Below, in pieces: positions 1-10,184 of a stretch of 44,867 bases of DNA (its first letter is position 1; every line of letters starts with the position of its first letter). Made by a program: the position numbers and the translations under genes. Origin of the DNA: Salinivirgaceae bacterium (GTDB lineage: Bacteria > Bacteroidota > Bacteroidia > Bacteroidales > Salinivirgaceae); the NCBI GenBank assembly GCA_002869335.1, contig PKTE01000213.1, forward strand, positions 1-44,867. The letters run 5' to 3'. The notes beneath the pieces are model-generated. The model was not told where the DNA came from, searched no databases, and was given only the letters and a program-made list of their open reading frames with translations.

Positions 1-25
1 AAGCGGCTCATGGCCGCTTTTTTTA
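1..25 (+). terminator. Rho-independent terminator of an upstream plus-strand gene
   Basis: A perfect 7-bp stem (AAGCGGC at 1-7, GCCGCTT at 13-19) with a five-base loop runs into an uninterrupted T tract. It would end a plus-strand gene to the left of the window. The stem is flanked by A/T on the visible side only, so I cannot tell whether it also serves the minus-strand sensor gene ending at 60. Confidence 0.75.
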
Positions 26-59
26 TATCTCTAATATTCTATTTAAAATCAAATTTAAT

Positions 60-3000
60 CTAAACAAACTTCCCTTTAAAGCCTAAGACAAGTACATCAT
101 CAACCTGCTCATTAGCACCTCTCCATTTATCAAAATTATTTTCGAGTAAAAGCTGTTGCATATCCATATCATGATTAGCAATGGTTAACAAGAAATTCCT
201 AAACCTGTTGTATTTATATTTCTTATTATTTGATCCTCCAAACTGATCAGGGTAGCCATCACTGGTCATATAAAACATCATTTCTTCATTAAATTCGATG
301 TAATGATTATCATACTGAGAATTCTCAAAGTTCTTACCCATACCCACGGGCATTCTATTACCCTTAATCTCTTCCAATTCACCATCAGAAATAACATATA
401 ATGAATTTACAGCCCCCGAATATTCAATGGTCATAGTCTCTCTATCAATCATACAAATACCCATATCCATTCCGTCAGCAATTGTATATTGATCATCCTC
501 TTCAGAAGTAAAAAGATCTCTTATGCTTGTATCTAATTGCTTTAAAATATCAGCAGGTTTCCTATAGCTCTCCTGCAATATGGTTTTCTTTAATAATTCA
601 ATGGCTATCACAGACATCAAAGCTCCAGGAACACCATGTCCAGTGCAATCCACAGCTGTAACACACACTTTAGGACCAATTTCCACTGCCCAATAAAAAT
701 CACCACTGATAATATCCTTTGGTTTGTGCATTACAAATGAATGCGGTAAGATTCGTTTAAAAGCATTTGTAGTTGGAAATAAAGCATGTTGAATCCTACT
801 GGCATATTTCATACTTTCAGTTACATCTTTATGTAGAGTAACTAATCTATCTTTTTGCTTGGCTACTTGCTTAGCTGAAGCCTCTTTTTCCTTTAGAACC
901 TGATTAGTTAATCTCAAACGCTTAGTTCTTGTCTCAATACTAAATAGGATTAACCCAAGAATCATAATAGTATAAATTGTATATGCCCACCAGCTGGCGT
1001 ACCAAACTCTAGGTACATTAATAGTGATATATGCCACATTTGAACTCCATTTGCGATCAGCATTACTGCCATTTATCTCAATTTTATATACACCTGGCTG
1101 TAAATTTGAAAAAGAAGCATAGTTCTGGTTACCCAAATCCAACCATTCTGATCCATTAACCTTATAACGGTATAGATTTTTTCCCGGTGCAGTATGTTCT
1201 AGCGCTGAGAAATAAATATTTGTAAGAAAATCTGAGACCTTCAACGAAATGCTAGCCCCAGAATATACTGGAAGCTCCCTTTTACCTTTGTGATTATATA
1301 TAACAGCTCGGGAAATTTCAACTTCAGGATTAAAATCACTTAATTTGACAGAATCAGGATGAAAATAAGCTACACCACCCTGACCTCCAAAAGCAACTTT
1401 TCCATTACTAAATTCATAAACTGCCCCAATATTAAACTCCTCACAGGGCAACCCGTCTGATTTATGAAACTCACTTTTGGAACCATCAATTGTATTATAT
1501 CTCACAAGCCCACTTCCAGTGCCAACCCATGTATATTGACCCGTATTTTTAATACTATATATTGTCTGCTTTTGTCCAGTCAACTTATGTAAAAAGACTG
1601 GATTTTTACTGAAAGGATCATCAATTACATCAAGCCCACTAGAGGTTCCAACCCATAAACGACCTTTCTGATCATAGTCTATAGCATAAATTACATTAGA
1701 AGAAATTGTTTTATTATCATCTCTGTTAAAGATGAATCTATCCCAAAAATTATTACGTAAATCAAATCTGAATAATCCATGGCTAGTCCCAACAAAAACC
1801 AGGTCGTCTTTTACCAGCTCAATGCTGTATGAGTTAGCTACTCCAATATCTTTATCGATATCAAACATCAATGTCTCTAGTGATTTCTCAACAAAATTAT
1901 AATGATACAACTCGCCCCCATAGGCAAAATACAGAGCCTTTTTATTGTCTATTTTTACATTATATATATGAAAGTCCAGTGCTTCAAGTTTAGGATGAGA
2001 TTCACGCTTTAAATGGCCATTTTTATCAAATCTTAAAATATAAACTCCTCGCTCAGTTGCCAGAATCATTCGTCTGCCAATACGTTTTATATTATAAATA
2101 TTATCGACAGGAATTAATCCATTTGTATTTTGCACATTCAGTACTTCAACCTGACCCGTTTTTCGATTAACTTTATTCAAACCATATTCATATGTACTTA
2201 ACCAAAAATATTGATCATCGCCAATAATAGAAGAAATCTGATCATCAGAAAGATAATTATTATATGAAACGCGTCTTTCTATTTTAGTAAACTTTTGCTT
2301 GGCAATATTGGCCTTAAGAATTCCCTTTCCACTAGTTCCAATCCATAGATTATCACTTTTATCAATGATAGAAGAAGTAACCAAAAATCGATTATAACTA
2401 AGAGGGTCATAATTGTAAACCACTTTCGAATGAAATCTATCCTGATCAAATAGATAGAGACCATCCGTCATTGATGCGTAGATTTGATGTTGAGTATTAA
2501 AAATAAATGCTTTACTAGTAAACTTCTGAACAAACCTCAAAGATTGATCTGCCTGTAATTCATACAATTTTGAATCAATTACTAAAAACATCTTTTGTTC
2601 ATATTCAAAAACATCTGTAATGCAATTTGCATTTGAGGGTAAGGATAATTCAAAGAAATCAAATCTTTCAAACACCTTATCAAACATTATAAGCCGATTA
2701 CCCTTAACAAACCAAATATTCCCACTTTTGCTTTCATATAGGCCTTTTGCAACACAATATTGAAATGATTGATTATTATTGCCAAATGAGAAAATATTAG
2801 CCTCAAGATCAACAGGATTAATCCTTACTAAATAATTTGGCAACAGAACCCAAATAAAATTCTTATTGTCGACCAGGAGTTCGCTAACATTGATTTCAGG
2901 AAAAACAATTGAATTGGTAGGTAATCCGAAGTGGATAAAACGCTGTTTTCTGCTCTCATACTTATTTAATCCAGTTCGTGTACCTATCCACAAATTATCA

Positions 3001-3269
3001 TAAGCATCTTCAGCTATAGAAGTAATAAAGTCAGAAGAAATAGAAAACTTATCCTCAGGGTTATTGTAAAAACTCTTAAAAGAATAGCCATCAAATCTAT
3101 TTAAACCATTCTGTGTACCTACCCAACAAAATCCTTTTGAATCAATTAATATGTCATTTACAACACTTTGGGAAAGCCCATCTTGAATATTAATATTTTG
3201 CAAATCAACATTGTTCTGAGTGAAAGCATTCAATGTCAAAAGCAACAGTATTATACTCAAGAATCTCAT
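60..3269 (-). CDS. Reg_prop/Y_Y_Y sensor with C-terminal SpoIIE-type serine phosphatase
   Basis: 1069 residues. A signal peptide (about 1-17) is followed by many Reg_prop repeats with W-(V/I)-G-T ... G-L motifs (about 25-650), consistent with periplasmic beta-propellers. A Y_Y_Y domain follows (about 680-750), then one membrane helix (about 760-782), a short coiled coil and a SpoIIE/PP2C phosphatase domain (about 850-1069). The phosphatase signatures GDFYW, DCTGHGVPGA, DGMD, TSDGYPDQFGG and QVDDVLVLGF are all present, so metal-binding acids look intact. No histidine kinase or HTH domain is seen, unlike the classical hybrid two-component sensors that share this ectodomain. Inference: an outside ligand controls dephosphorylation of a cytoplasmic protein, perhaps an anti-sigma antagonist; no partner is encoded nearby. 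It lies 56 bases after ubiD on the same strand. A 7/8 match to TAnnTTTG (3275-3282) sits almost on the start codon and is not called as a promoter. Confidence 0.9.
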   Translation of the reverse strand: MRFLSIILLLLTLNAFTQNNVDLQNINIQDGLSQSVVNDILIDSKGFCWVGTQNGLNRFDGYSFKSFYNNPEDKFSISSDFITSIAEDAYDNLWIGTRTGLNKYESRKQRFIHFGLPTNSIVFPEINVSELLVDNKNFIWVLLPNYLVRINPVDLEANIFSFGNNNQSFQYCVAKGLYESKSGNIWFVKGNRLIMFDKVFERFDFFELSLPSNANCITDVFEYEQKMFLVIDSKLYELQADQSLRFVQKFTSKAFIFNTQHQIYASMTDGLYLFDQDRFHSKVVYNYDPLSYNRFLVTSSIIDKSDNLWIGTSGKGILKANIAKQKFTKIERRVSYNNYLSDDQISSIIGDDQYFWLSTYEYGLNKVNRKTGQVEVLNVQNTNGLIPVDNIYNIKRIGRRMILATERGVYILRFDKNGHLKRESHPKLEALDFHIYNVKIDNKKALYFAYGGELYHYNFVEKSLETLMFDIDKDIGVANSYSIELVKDDLVFVGTSHGLFRFDLRNNFWDRFIFNRDDNKTISSNVIYAIDYDQKGRLWVGTSSGLDVIDDPFSKNPVFLHKLTGQKQTIYSIKNTGQYTWVGTGSGLVRYNTIDGSKSEFHKSDGLPCEEFNIGAVYEFSNGKVAFGGQGGVAYFHPDSVKLSDFNPEVEISRAVIYNHKGKRELPVYSGASISLKVSDFLTNIYFSALEHTAPGKNLYRYKVNGSEWLDLGNQNYASFSNLQPGVYKIEINGSNADRKWSSNVAYITINVPRVWYASWWAYTIYTIMILGLILFSIETRTKRLRLTNQVLKEKEASAKQVAKQKDRLVTLHKDVTESMKYASRIQHALFPTTNAFKRILPHSFVMHKPKDIISGDFYWAVEIGPKVCVTAVDCTGHGVPGALMSVIAIELLKKTILQESYRKPADILKQLDTSIRDLFTSEEDDQYTIADGMDMGICMIDRETMTIEYSGAVNSLYVISDGELEEIKGNRMPVGMGKNFENSQYDNHYIEFNEEMMFYMTSDGYPDQFGGSNNKKYKYNRFRNFLLTIANHDMDMQQLLLENNFDKWRGANEQVDDVLVLGFKGKFV

Positions 3270-3325
3270 ATGGTTAAAGATAGGAAAAATCAGTTAATGT
3301 TAAAATGAAAATAAATTCACATGCT

Positions 3326-5128
3326 CTATAATTCAGCGCCCTTTTCCTTTGCTACCTTTTTAAGAACTTTAGAAGGAGACTCAATAAACGTACCCAAATC
3401 AAGAGAACTCCATTTTTGGTCTATTTTATTTATAATCTCATCATTCATTACCACCAAATCTGGCCATGGTCTTTTAAAATCGTCACTATCATTTTTACGC
3501 AGTGCATTTACCAACACACAAGACCCCTTAACTTCTATATCACGCACAGGATCGGAATTCCCAAGAGCATACCAGGCAAGAGTATAATTATTTAATCCTT
3601 CAAGTTCCTTCTCAACAACCACAATCAAGCCAGAATACTGATCCAGTTTATCAGCAGATTCTTTAAATTCGTTAAAGTCATTTGAGAATATGAAGCAAAC
3701 ACCATCAGAAATCAACCTCATATTCAAACCATCTCTACTAAGAGGCATATTTTTGCCTGTTTTTTCTTTACCTAATGAAGTAGCGTCAATACACAGCTTT
3801 CCTCCAACAGATTGAACTGTTGAGGCATGATCTAAAATGTCCAATGGCCCTTTTGAAAACAATAAATCAGTATTCCAATTCACGTTTTGATCTATTTGCT
3901 GAATAACTGACTTATAATCTCTAATATCAATATCTTTATCAACGACTACAATATATTTTGTAAACATCATTTGTCCGGCACCCCATAAAGAACTTGCAAT
4001 TTTAAAGGCTTGTCCCGGATAGGTAATATCAGCAGAAACAACCACAAGGTTATGCACCACACCAGCAACAGGCATATGCATATCCTTCACTTCAGGAGCA
4101 ATACCGATTTGCAATGGCTTCAAAAATAATTTCTCAGAAATCTCACCTAAAAAAGCATCCTCCATTGGTGGAACACCAACAATTGTTGCAGGATAAATAG
4201 CTCCTTTACGATGTGTGATACAAGTAACATGAAATTTTGGATAGTAATCTGCTAATGAATAAAATCCTGTATGATCGCCAAAAGGACCTTCCCAAACTAA
4301 TTCTTCAGAAGGATCAACATACCCTTCGATAACTATATCAGCATCATTAGGCACATACAAATCATTAGTAATACACTTCACTAACTCCACTGATTTATTG
4401 CGGATAAAACCAGCAATTATGTATTCATCAAATTGATCTGGCGCTGGAGCGGTAGCCGCATAAGTATACACCGGATCACCACCTAAAACTACACTAATAG
4501 GCATTTTCTCTCCCCGATCTTTATATGCATTATAATGTCGCGCCCCCACTTTATGTCTGTGCCAGTGCATACCAGTCGTATTTTCAGACATTTGTTGCAA
4601 ACGATACATGCCAATATTTCGCATGCCTGTATCGGGGTCAACAGTATTTACAATTGGATATGTAATAAATGGACCTCCATCAAAGGGCCAACAAGTCAAT
4701 ATTGGTAGCTTATTTAAATCAGGCGAAGTATTAATCACCTCTTGGCAAGCACCTTTCCCTTTTAACTTTTTAGGAAGCATTTTAGCCAGTCCGGCCAACT
4801 TGGGAACCATTTTAATTTTTTGCAGTAGGTTATCTGGCTGCTGATTAAGCATTTTGAAAAGCGCTTCTATTCGATCAACAAATTCATCTGAAGACTCAAT
4901 ATTTAGCGCGAGATTCATTCGCCGGTTGTTTCCAAAAGCATTTATAAGTAAAGGAAATTCTGTACCATTATTATTAAAAAGAAGAGCTTTTCCCCCATCC
5001 GCTTCTTTACTGAAACGATCAGTAATCTCTGTAATCTCAAGTTTGGGATCTACAAATTCATCAATCTCAATTAATTGACCTTCCTCTTTTAATTTCGCTA
5101 TAAAATCAGATAAACCATTATAACTCAT
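3326..5128 (-). CDS. UbiD-family (prenylated-FMN-type) decarboxylase
   Basis: 600 residues from the ATG at 5128. The UbiD fold is shown by the stretch with NTVDPDTGMRNIGMYR (about 160-175), the EGPFGDHTGFYS signature (about 279-290) that carries conserved acidic residues, and VGVPPMEDAFLGE (about 320-335). UbiD enzymes use prenylated FMN to decarboxylate aromatic or unsaturated acids. Bacteroidota members are often labelled menaquinone decarboxylases, but the substrate cannot be read from the sequence. A longer frame begins with TTG at 5134, which falls in the T tract of the eno terminator; the ATG gives the usual family N-terminus (SDFIAKL). The gene starts four bases after that T tract, so it must depend on read-through from eno or on an unrecognised promoter. 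No UbiX-type flavin prenyltransferase gene is in the window. Confidence 0.88.
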   Translation of the reverse strand: MSYNGLSDFIAKLKEEGQLIEIDEFVDPKLEITEITDRFSKEADGGKALLFNNNGTEFPLLINAFGNNRRMNLALNIESSDEFVDRIEALFKMLNQQPDNLLQKIKMVPKLAGLAKMLPKKLKGKGACQEVINTSPDLNKLPILTCWPFDGGPFITYPIVNTVDPDTGMRNIGMYRLQQMSENTTGMHWHRHKVGARHYNAYKDRGEKMPISVVLGGDPVYTYAATAPAPDQFDEYIIAGFIRNKSVELVKCITNDLYVPNDADIVIEGYVDPSEELVWEGPFGDHTGFYSLADYYPKFHVTCITHRKGAIYPATIVGVPPMEDAFLGEISEKLFLKPLQIGIAPEVKDMHMPVAGVVHNLVVVSADITYPGQAFKIASSLWGAGQMMFTKYIVVVDKDIDIRDYKSVIQQIDQNVNWNTDLLFSKGPLDILDHASTVQSVGGKLCIDATSLGKEKTGKNMPLSRDGLNMRLISDGVCFIFSNDFNEFKESADKLDQYSGLIVVVEKELEGLNNYTLAWYALGNSDPVRDIEVKGSCVLVNALRKNDSDDFKRPWPDLVVMNDEIINKIDQKWSSLDLGTFIESPSKVLKKVAKEKGAEL

Positions 5129-5132
5129 AGGC

Positions 5133-5167
5133 AAAAAAAGGGCATGATACCAGAAAGTACCATGCCC
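5133..5167 (-). terminator. Terminator after eno, abutting the ubiD start
   Basis: On the minus strand an 11-bp stem with one G-U pair (plus-strand 5140-5150 against 5157-5167) and a six-base loop is followed directly by seven T (5133-5139). This is a textbook intrinsic terminator 18 bases after the eno stop codon. Its T tract ends four bases before the ubiD ATG. Confidence 0.85.
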
Positions 5168-5185
5168 ATATTTAGATATTAATTA

Positions 5186-6487
<1,302 letters not shown>

Positions 6488-6555
6488 TTACTAATACATG
6501 AAATATCTCACTATACTTATTTTTCCTGAAGTTAATCAGGATAAAATTATTATTC

Positions 6556-6591
6556 AAAAATAAAGGGATAAAGTTAATTCTTTATCCCTTT
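6556..6591 (-). terminator. Terminator of the ribosomal protein run
   Basis: A perfect 12-bp inverted repeat (AAAGGGATAAAG at 6562-6573 and CTTTATCCCTTT at 6580-6591) with a six-base loop is followed on the minus strand by A and five T. It lies 23 bases after the rplQ stop and is the only clear terminator for the 17-kb run upstream. The plus-strand side has only a short T run. Confidence 0.82.
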
Positions 6592-6614
6592 TAAATATGA
6601 ACTTATAATTAATT

Positions 6615-7376
6615 TTATTTGTTCTCTTCAGCACCTTCAGCATCTTTTTTATCATCTTTTGCTTCAGGTTTTTCTTCTTTCTTAGGAGCAGCCTTTTTCT
6701 TAGCTTCAGTTTTAGGCTTCTCTTCTTTCTTTGCAGTTTCTGCTTTAGCCTTAGGCTCTGCCTTTGGTTTAGCAGCAGCTTTAGGTTTAGCCTCTGCTTT
6801 AGGCTCTTTTTTAGCTTCTGCTTTAGGCTTAGCCTCTGCTTTAGGTTTCTCTTCAGCTTTAGCTTCTGCTTTTGGAGCTTCCTCAGTTTTTGGCTCTTCA
6901 ACTTGTGTTTCAACTGTTGCATCAGCTGTATTAGCTTGAGCTTCAGTAGTTGGTTTTTTCTTGCGACGTCTACGAGATGAAGAAGATTTGCTAGATTTAG
7001 AATCCTTCAACATGTTTTCGTTATAATCTACAAGTTCGATATAACACATTTCAGCGTTATCACCTAAACGTGTTCCAATTTTTAGAATACGTGTATATCC
7101 TCCTGGACGATCACCAACTTTCACAGCCACATCTCTGAATAATTCAGATACAATATGCTTATTTTGTAAATAGCTAAATACAACTCGACGTGAGTGAGTA
7201 GAATCTACTTTTGATTTAGTAATCAATGGTTCTACAAATGAACGTAAAGCTTTAGCCTTTGGCACAGTTGTTTTTATGCGCTTATGCATAATCAAAGAAG
7301 AAGCCATATTAGATAGCATAGCATTTCTATGACCATGCTTACGTCCTAAATGGTTAAATTTTTTATTGTGTCTCAT
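6615..7376 (-). CDS. rplQ: Ribosomal protein L17 with long Lys/Ala/Glu/Pro-rich tail
   Basis: Residues 1-119 are a complete L17 ([20 protein letters not shown] start, [10 protein letters not shown], and a final beta strand [10 protein letters not shown]). Residues 120-253 form a low-complexity tail: Ser-rich, then the basic block RRRRKKK (135-141), then imperfect PKAEAK-like repeats (about 162-245). Most L17 proteins stop near 115-130 residues; longer tails occur in some Bacteroidota. The tail should be disordered. The repeats are also visible in the DNA (about 6650-6940) and create long open frames in other phases, which are shadows. L17 sits at the exit-tunnel side of the large subunit. It is the last gene of the run, two bases after rpoA. 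Confidence 0.96.
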   Translation of the reverse strand: MRHNKKFNHLGRKHGHRNAMLSNMASSLIMHKRIKTTVPKAKALRSFVEPLITKSKVDSTHSRRVVFSYLQNKHIVSELFRDVAVKVGDRPGGYTRILKIGTRLGDNAEMCYIELVDYNENMLKDSKSSKSSSSRRRRKKKPTTEAQANTADATVETQVEEPKTEEAPKAEAKAEEKPKAEAKPKAEAKKEPKAEAKPKAAAKPKAEPKAKAETAKKEEKPKTEAKKKAAPKKEEKPEAKDDKKDAEGAEENK

Positions 7377-7378
7377 CT

Positions 7379-8374
7379 TTAACTGTCCTTGTCTAGTTTA
7401 TACTTGCCTATATCCATTCCGAAGTTAAGGCTCATATTGCCTAATAATTCTTCTAACTCTGTAAGTGATTTCTTACCAAAGTTGCGGAATTTCAATAAGT
7501 CATTTTTGTTATATACTACAAGATCACCCAATGTTTCTACATCAGCTGCTTTAAGGCAATTCAATGCTCTAACAGAAAGATCTAAATCGATCAATTTCGT
7601 TTTAAGAAGTTGTCTTGTATGCAACACTTCTTCATCGAATTCCTCATTTCCGTAATCTTCATCATTATCCAATGTAATTTTCTCATCTGAGAATAACATG
7701 AAATGATAAATAAGGATTTTTGCTGCTTCTTTCAATGCATCTTTTGGATGAATTGATCCATCTGTAGTGATTTCAAAAACTAATTTTTCATAATCAGTTT
7801 TTTGCTCTACCCTATAATTTTCAACGTCAAACTTTACGTTTTTAATAGGTGTAAAGATGGAATCAGTAGCTATAACACCAATTTCATTATCTTCTTTAAA
7901 ATTCTCTTCAGCCGGAACATATCCTCTACCTTTTTCGACTGTTACATCCATTTGAAGTTTAACATCAGACTCCATATCACAAATGATTAGGTCTTGATTA
8001 AGAACTTCAAAATTAGTAAGGTACTTATTCATATCACCGGCGACAAATTTATTCTGGCCGCTTATTGTAACTGTAAATTTTTCGTTTTCTTGTTCCTCAA
8101 CAATTCTTTTTAAACGAACTTGTTTAAGGTTTAAAACAATTTCAGTTACATCCTGAATGACACCAGGAATTGATGAAAATTCGTGATCTACACCTTCAAT
8201 TTTTACCGATGTAATGGCAAAACCTTCTAAAGAAGACAATAATATGCGGCGTAGTGCATTTCCAATAGTCATTCCATAACCCGGCTCAAGCGGACGGAAT
8301 TCGAATTTACCGAAAGCGTCATCAGCTTCGAGCATAATGACTTTATCTGGCTTTTGAAAAGCTAAAATGGCCAT
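7379..8374 (-). CDS. rpoA: RNA polymerase alpha subunit
   Basis: 331 residues, the usual length. The N-terminal assembly domain (about 1-230) carries [18 protein letters not shown], which contacts beta and beta-prime. After an acidic linker (about 240-255) the C-terminal helix-hairpin-helix domain (about 262-325) holds [21 protein letters not shown] and the [11 protein letters not shown] helix, used to bind UP elements and activators. The gene lies 12 bases after rpsD and two before rplQ in the standard alpha-operon order. Confidence 0.98.
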   Translation of the reverse strand: MAILAFQKPDKVIMLEADDAFGKFEFRPLEPGYGMTIGNALRRILLSSLEGFAITSVKIEGVDHEFSSIPGVIQDVTEIVLNLKQVRLKRIVEEQENEKFTVTISGQNKFVAGDMNKYLTNFEVLNQDLIICDMESDVKLQMDVTVEKGRGYVPAEENFKEDNEIGVIATDSIFTPIKNVKFDVENYRVEQKTDYEKLVFEITTDGSIHPKDALKEAAKILIYHFMLFSDEKITLDNDEDYGNEEFDEEVLHTRQLLKTKLIDLDLSVRALNCLKAADVETLGDLVVYNKNDLLKFRNFGKKSLTELEELLGNMSLNFGMDIGKYKLDKDS

Positions 8375-8386
8375 AAATAAATCTTT

Positions 8387-8995
8387 TTACTTAGAATACA
8401 ATTCAACGATTAACTGCTCTTGAATGTTTTCAGGAATCTCTTCACGCTCTGGAATATTGATAAATTTTCCAGTTAATGTTTCCTGATCCCATTCTAACCA
8501 GGCATACTTATTAGAGTGATTAGTTGATAGTGATTCAGAAATCACAAGAAGTGATTTTGATTTTTCACGTACACCAATAATATCACCTTTTTTAACCTGA
8601 TATGAAGGAATGTTAACAACTTCACCGTTAACTGTGATGTGACGATGGTTTACCAACTGACGAGCACCTGCTCTTGTAGGGCTAACACCCATGCGATAAA
8701 CAACGTTATCCAATCTTGCTTCAAGCAATTGAAGTAATTCAACACCTGTTACTCCTTTACTACGTTGTGCTCTTTTAAATAAGTTACGGAACTGACGCTC
8801 CAACACACCGTAAGTATATTTTGCTTTTTGTTTTTCAGCTAACTGAATACCATATTCAGATTGCTTTTTTCTTTTTCTGGCTGCTCCGTGCTCTCCAGGT
8901 GGGTAATTTTTTCTTTCCAGATATTTGTCTGGTCCAAAAATCGGCTCACCGAATTTACGGGCAATTTTTGTTTTTGGTCCTGTATATTTTGCCAT
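8387..8995 (-). CDS. rpsD: Ribosomal protein S4
   Basis: 202 residues, full length. S4 binds 16S rRNA early in small-subunit assembly. The N-terminal part ([13 protein letters not shown]) lacks the Cys cluster of zinc-type S4. The S4 RNA-binding domain covers about 92-155 ([24 protein letters not shown]). In other bacteria S4 is the translational repressor of the alpha operon; no target structure can be confirmed here. Confidence 0.98.
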   Translation of the reverse strand: MAKYTGPKTKIARKFGEPIFGPDKYLERKNYPPGEHGAARKRKKQSEYGIQLAEKQKAKYTYGVLERQFRNLFKRAQRSKGVTGVELLQLLEARLDNVVYRMGVSPTRAGARQLVNHRHITVNGEVVNIPSYQVKKGDIIGVREKSKSLLVISESLSTNHSNKYAWLEWDQETLTGKFINIPEREEIPENIQEQLIVELYSK

Positions 8996-9020
8996 GATTA
9001 ATTTCTTTTATTAACTTAAA

Positions 9021-9410
9021 TTATACTCTTCTACGCTTAGGTGGTCTACAACCATTGTGTGGCAGAGGAGTTTTGTCAATAATTTCTGTTACAATGATAC
9101 CTTCATTGTGCAAGGTACGGATAGCAGATTCACGACCGGCACCAGGGCCTTTTACGTAAACCTTAACTTTGCGCATACCTGCATCTTTGGCAACTTTTGC
9201 ACAATCCGCTGCGGCTACCTGAGCAGCATACGGAGTGTTCTTTTTAGAACCTCTAAATCCCATCTTACCAGCTGAAGACCAGCTTACAACTTGTCCATCT
9301 GAGTTGGTAAGTGTTATAATGATGTTGTTAAAGGACGAGTGTATAAAAGCCATACCTGCGGCTTCAACCTTAACAACACGCTTTCTACTTGTCTTAGACT
9401 TCTGTGCCAT
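9021..9410 (-). CDS. rpsK: Ribosomal protein S11
   Basis: 129 residues, full length. S11 forms part of the small-subunit platform. Signatures include [30 protein letters not shown] and the terminal CRPPKRRRV. An unusually good Shine-Dalgarno-like stretch (AGGAGAG, plus-strand 9418-9424) spans the end of rpsM, nine bases from the ATG, in contrast to most genes of this run. Confidence 0.98.
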   Translation of the reverse strand: MAQKSKTSRKRVVKVEAAGMAFIHSSFNNIIITLTNSDGQVVSWSSAGKMGFRGSKKNTPYAAQVAAADCAKVAKDAGMRKVKVYVKGPGAGRESAIRTLHNEGIIVTEIIDKTPLPHNGCRPPKRRRV

Positions 9411-9422
9411 ATCCTAACTCTC

Positions 9423-9800
9423 CTATTTGGTAGCTTTCTTTTTATTAGCAACTGTTTTTTTCTTTCCTTTTCTAGTACGGGCGTTATTTTGTGTATTTTG
9501 ACCGCGTACAGGCATACCATTACGATGACGGATACCTCTATAACTAGCGATATCCATTAAACGCTTGATGTTCATCTGAACCATTGAGCGCAATTCTCCC
9601 TCTAAGGTATATTGTTCGTTTATAATTGAACGCAAAGAGGCAATTTGATCATCGGTCCAGTCTTTCACCTTTGTATCTTCAGGTATATCGGCTTTTTTCA
9701 ATATATCCTTAGCTGTACTGTTTCCAATACCATAAATATATGTTAAACCAATTACACCTCTTTTGTTTTTAGGTAAATCAACCCCAACAATACGTGCCAT
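9423..9800 (-). CDS. rpsM: Ribosomal protein S13
   Basis: 125 residues. S13 lies in the head of the small subunit and contacts the P-site tRNA and the large subunit. Motifs are ARIVGVDLP, the helix-two-turn-helix [14 protein letters not shown], and the C-terminal [17 protein letters not shown] followed by a Lys-rich tail. It starts 30 bases after rpmJ, the largest gap in the 32-gene run. Confidence 0.98.
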   Translation of the reverse strand: MARIVGVDLPKNKRGVIGLTYIYGIGNSTAKDILKKADIPEDTKVKDWTDDQIASLRSIINEQYTLEGELRSMVQMNIKRLMDIASYRGIRHRNGMPVRGQNTQNNARTRKGKKKTVANKKKATK

Positions 9801-9830
9801 ATATTAATCTTTTAATTTGTTAAGTTTAAA

Positions 9831-9947
9831 TTATCCCTGACGTTGTTTGAATTTGGGATTTTTCTTGTCTATCACATAAAGACGTCCTTTACGACGTACT
9901 ATTTTGCTGGTTGAACTACGCTTTTTTACTGATGCTCTTACTTTCAT
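9831..9947 (-). CDS. rpmJ: Ribosomal protein L36, cysteine-free form
   Basis: 38 residues ([15 protein letters not shown] ... NPKFKQRQG). L36 binds 23S rRNA in the large subunit. The zinc-ribbon form has three Cys and one His; here all Cys positions are replaced, so no metal can be bound. Bacteroidota L36 proteins are usually of the zinc-free class, often still keeping one Cys, so complete loss is slightly unusual. It sits between infA (five bases) and rpsM (30 bases), its standard place. Confidence 0.95.
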   Translation of the reverse strand: MKVRASVKKRSSTSKIVRRKGRLYVIDKKNPKFKQRQG

Positions 9948-9952
9948 TTTAA

Positions 9953-10174
9953 TTAATTTTTGTATCGAAAAGTAATTCGACCTTTGGTTAAATCATAAGG
10001 CGACATCTCCACCTTTACTCTATCTCCAGGTAGTATTTTAATGTAATGCATTCTCATTTTCCCTGAAATATGAGCAGTAATAACGTGACCATTTTCCAAC
10101 TCTACGCGAAACATTGCGTTCGAAAGAGCTTCAATAATAGTACCGTCTTGTTCAATTGATGGTTGCTTTGCCAT
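9953..10174 (-). CDS. infA: Translation initiation factor IF-1
   Basis: 73 residues forming one OB-fold. IF-1 binds the ribosomal A site during initiation. The motifs [38 protein letters not shown] and [12 protein letters not shown] are typical. It follows secY by only ten bases; the methionine aminopeptidase gene (map) often found between them is absent. Confidence 0.98.
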   Translation of the reverse strand: MAKQPSIEQDGTIIEALSNAMFRVELENGHVITAHISGKMRMHYIKILPGDRVKVEMSPYDLTKGRITFRYKN

Positions 10175-10184
10175 AATACCTTTT

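Noticed and set aside
3275-3282. TATCTTTA as a promoter for the sensor gene
   Set aside because: One mismatch, and it would place the transcription start on the ATG itself, giving a leaderless transcript; evidence is too thin.
5129-5134. TTG start for the UbiD protein at 5134
   Set aside because: It lies in the T tract of the eno terminator; the ATG at 5128 gives the family N-terminus.
6619-6939. Plus-strand Ala/Ser-rich frame and a minus-strand Lys/Leu-rich frame over the L17 tail
   Set aside because: They are created by the repetitive codons of the rplQ tail and have no conserved features.
6650-6940. Repeats in the rplQ tail as a possible CRISPR or satellite array
   Set aside because: Units are short, imperfect, in frame with the protein and have no unique spacers.
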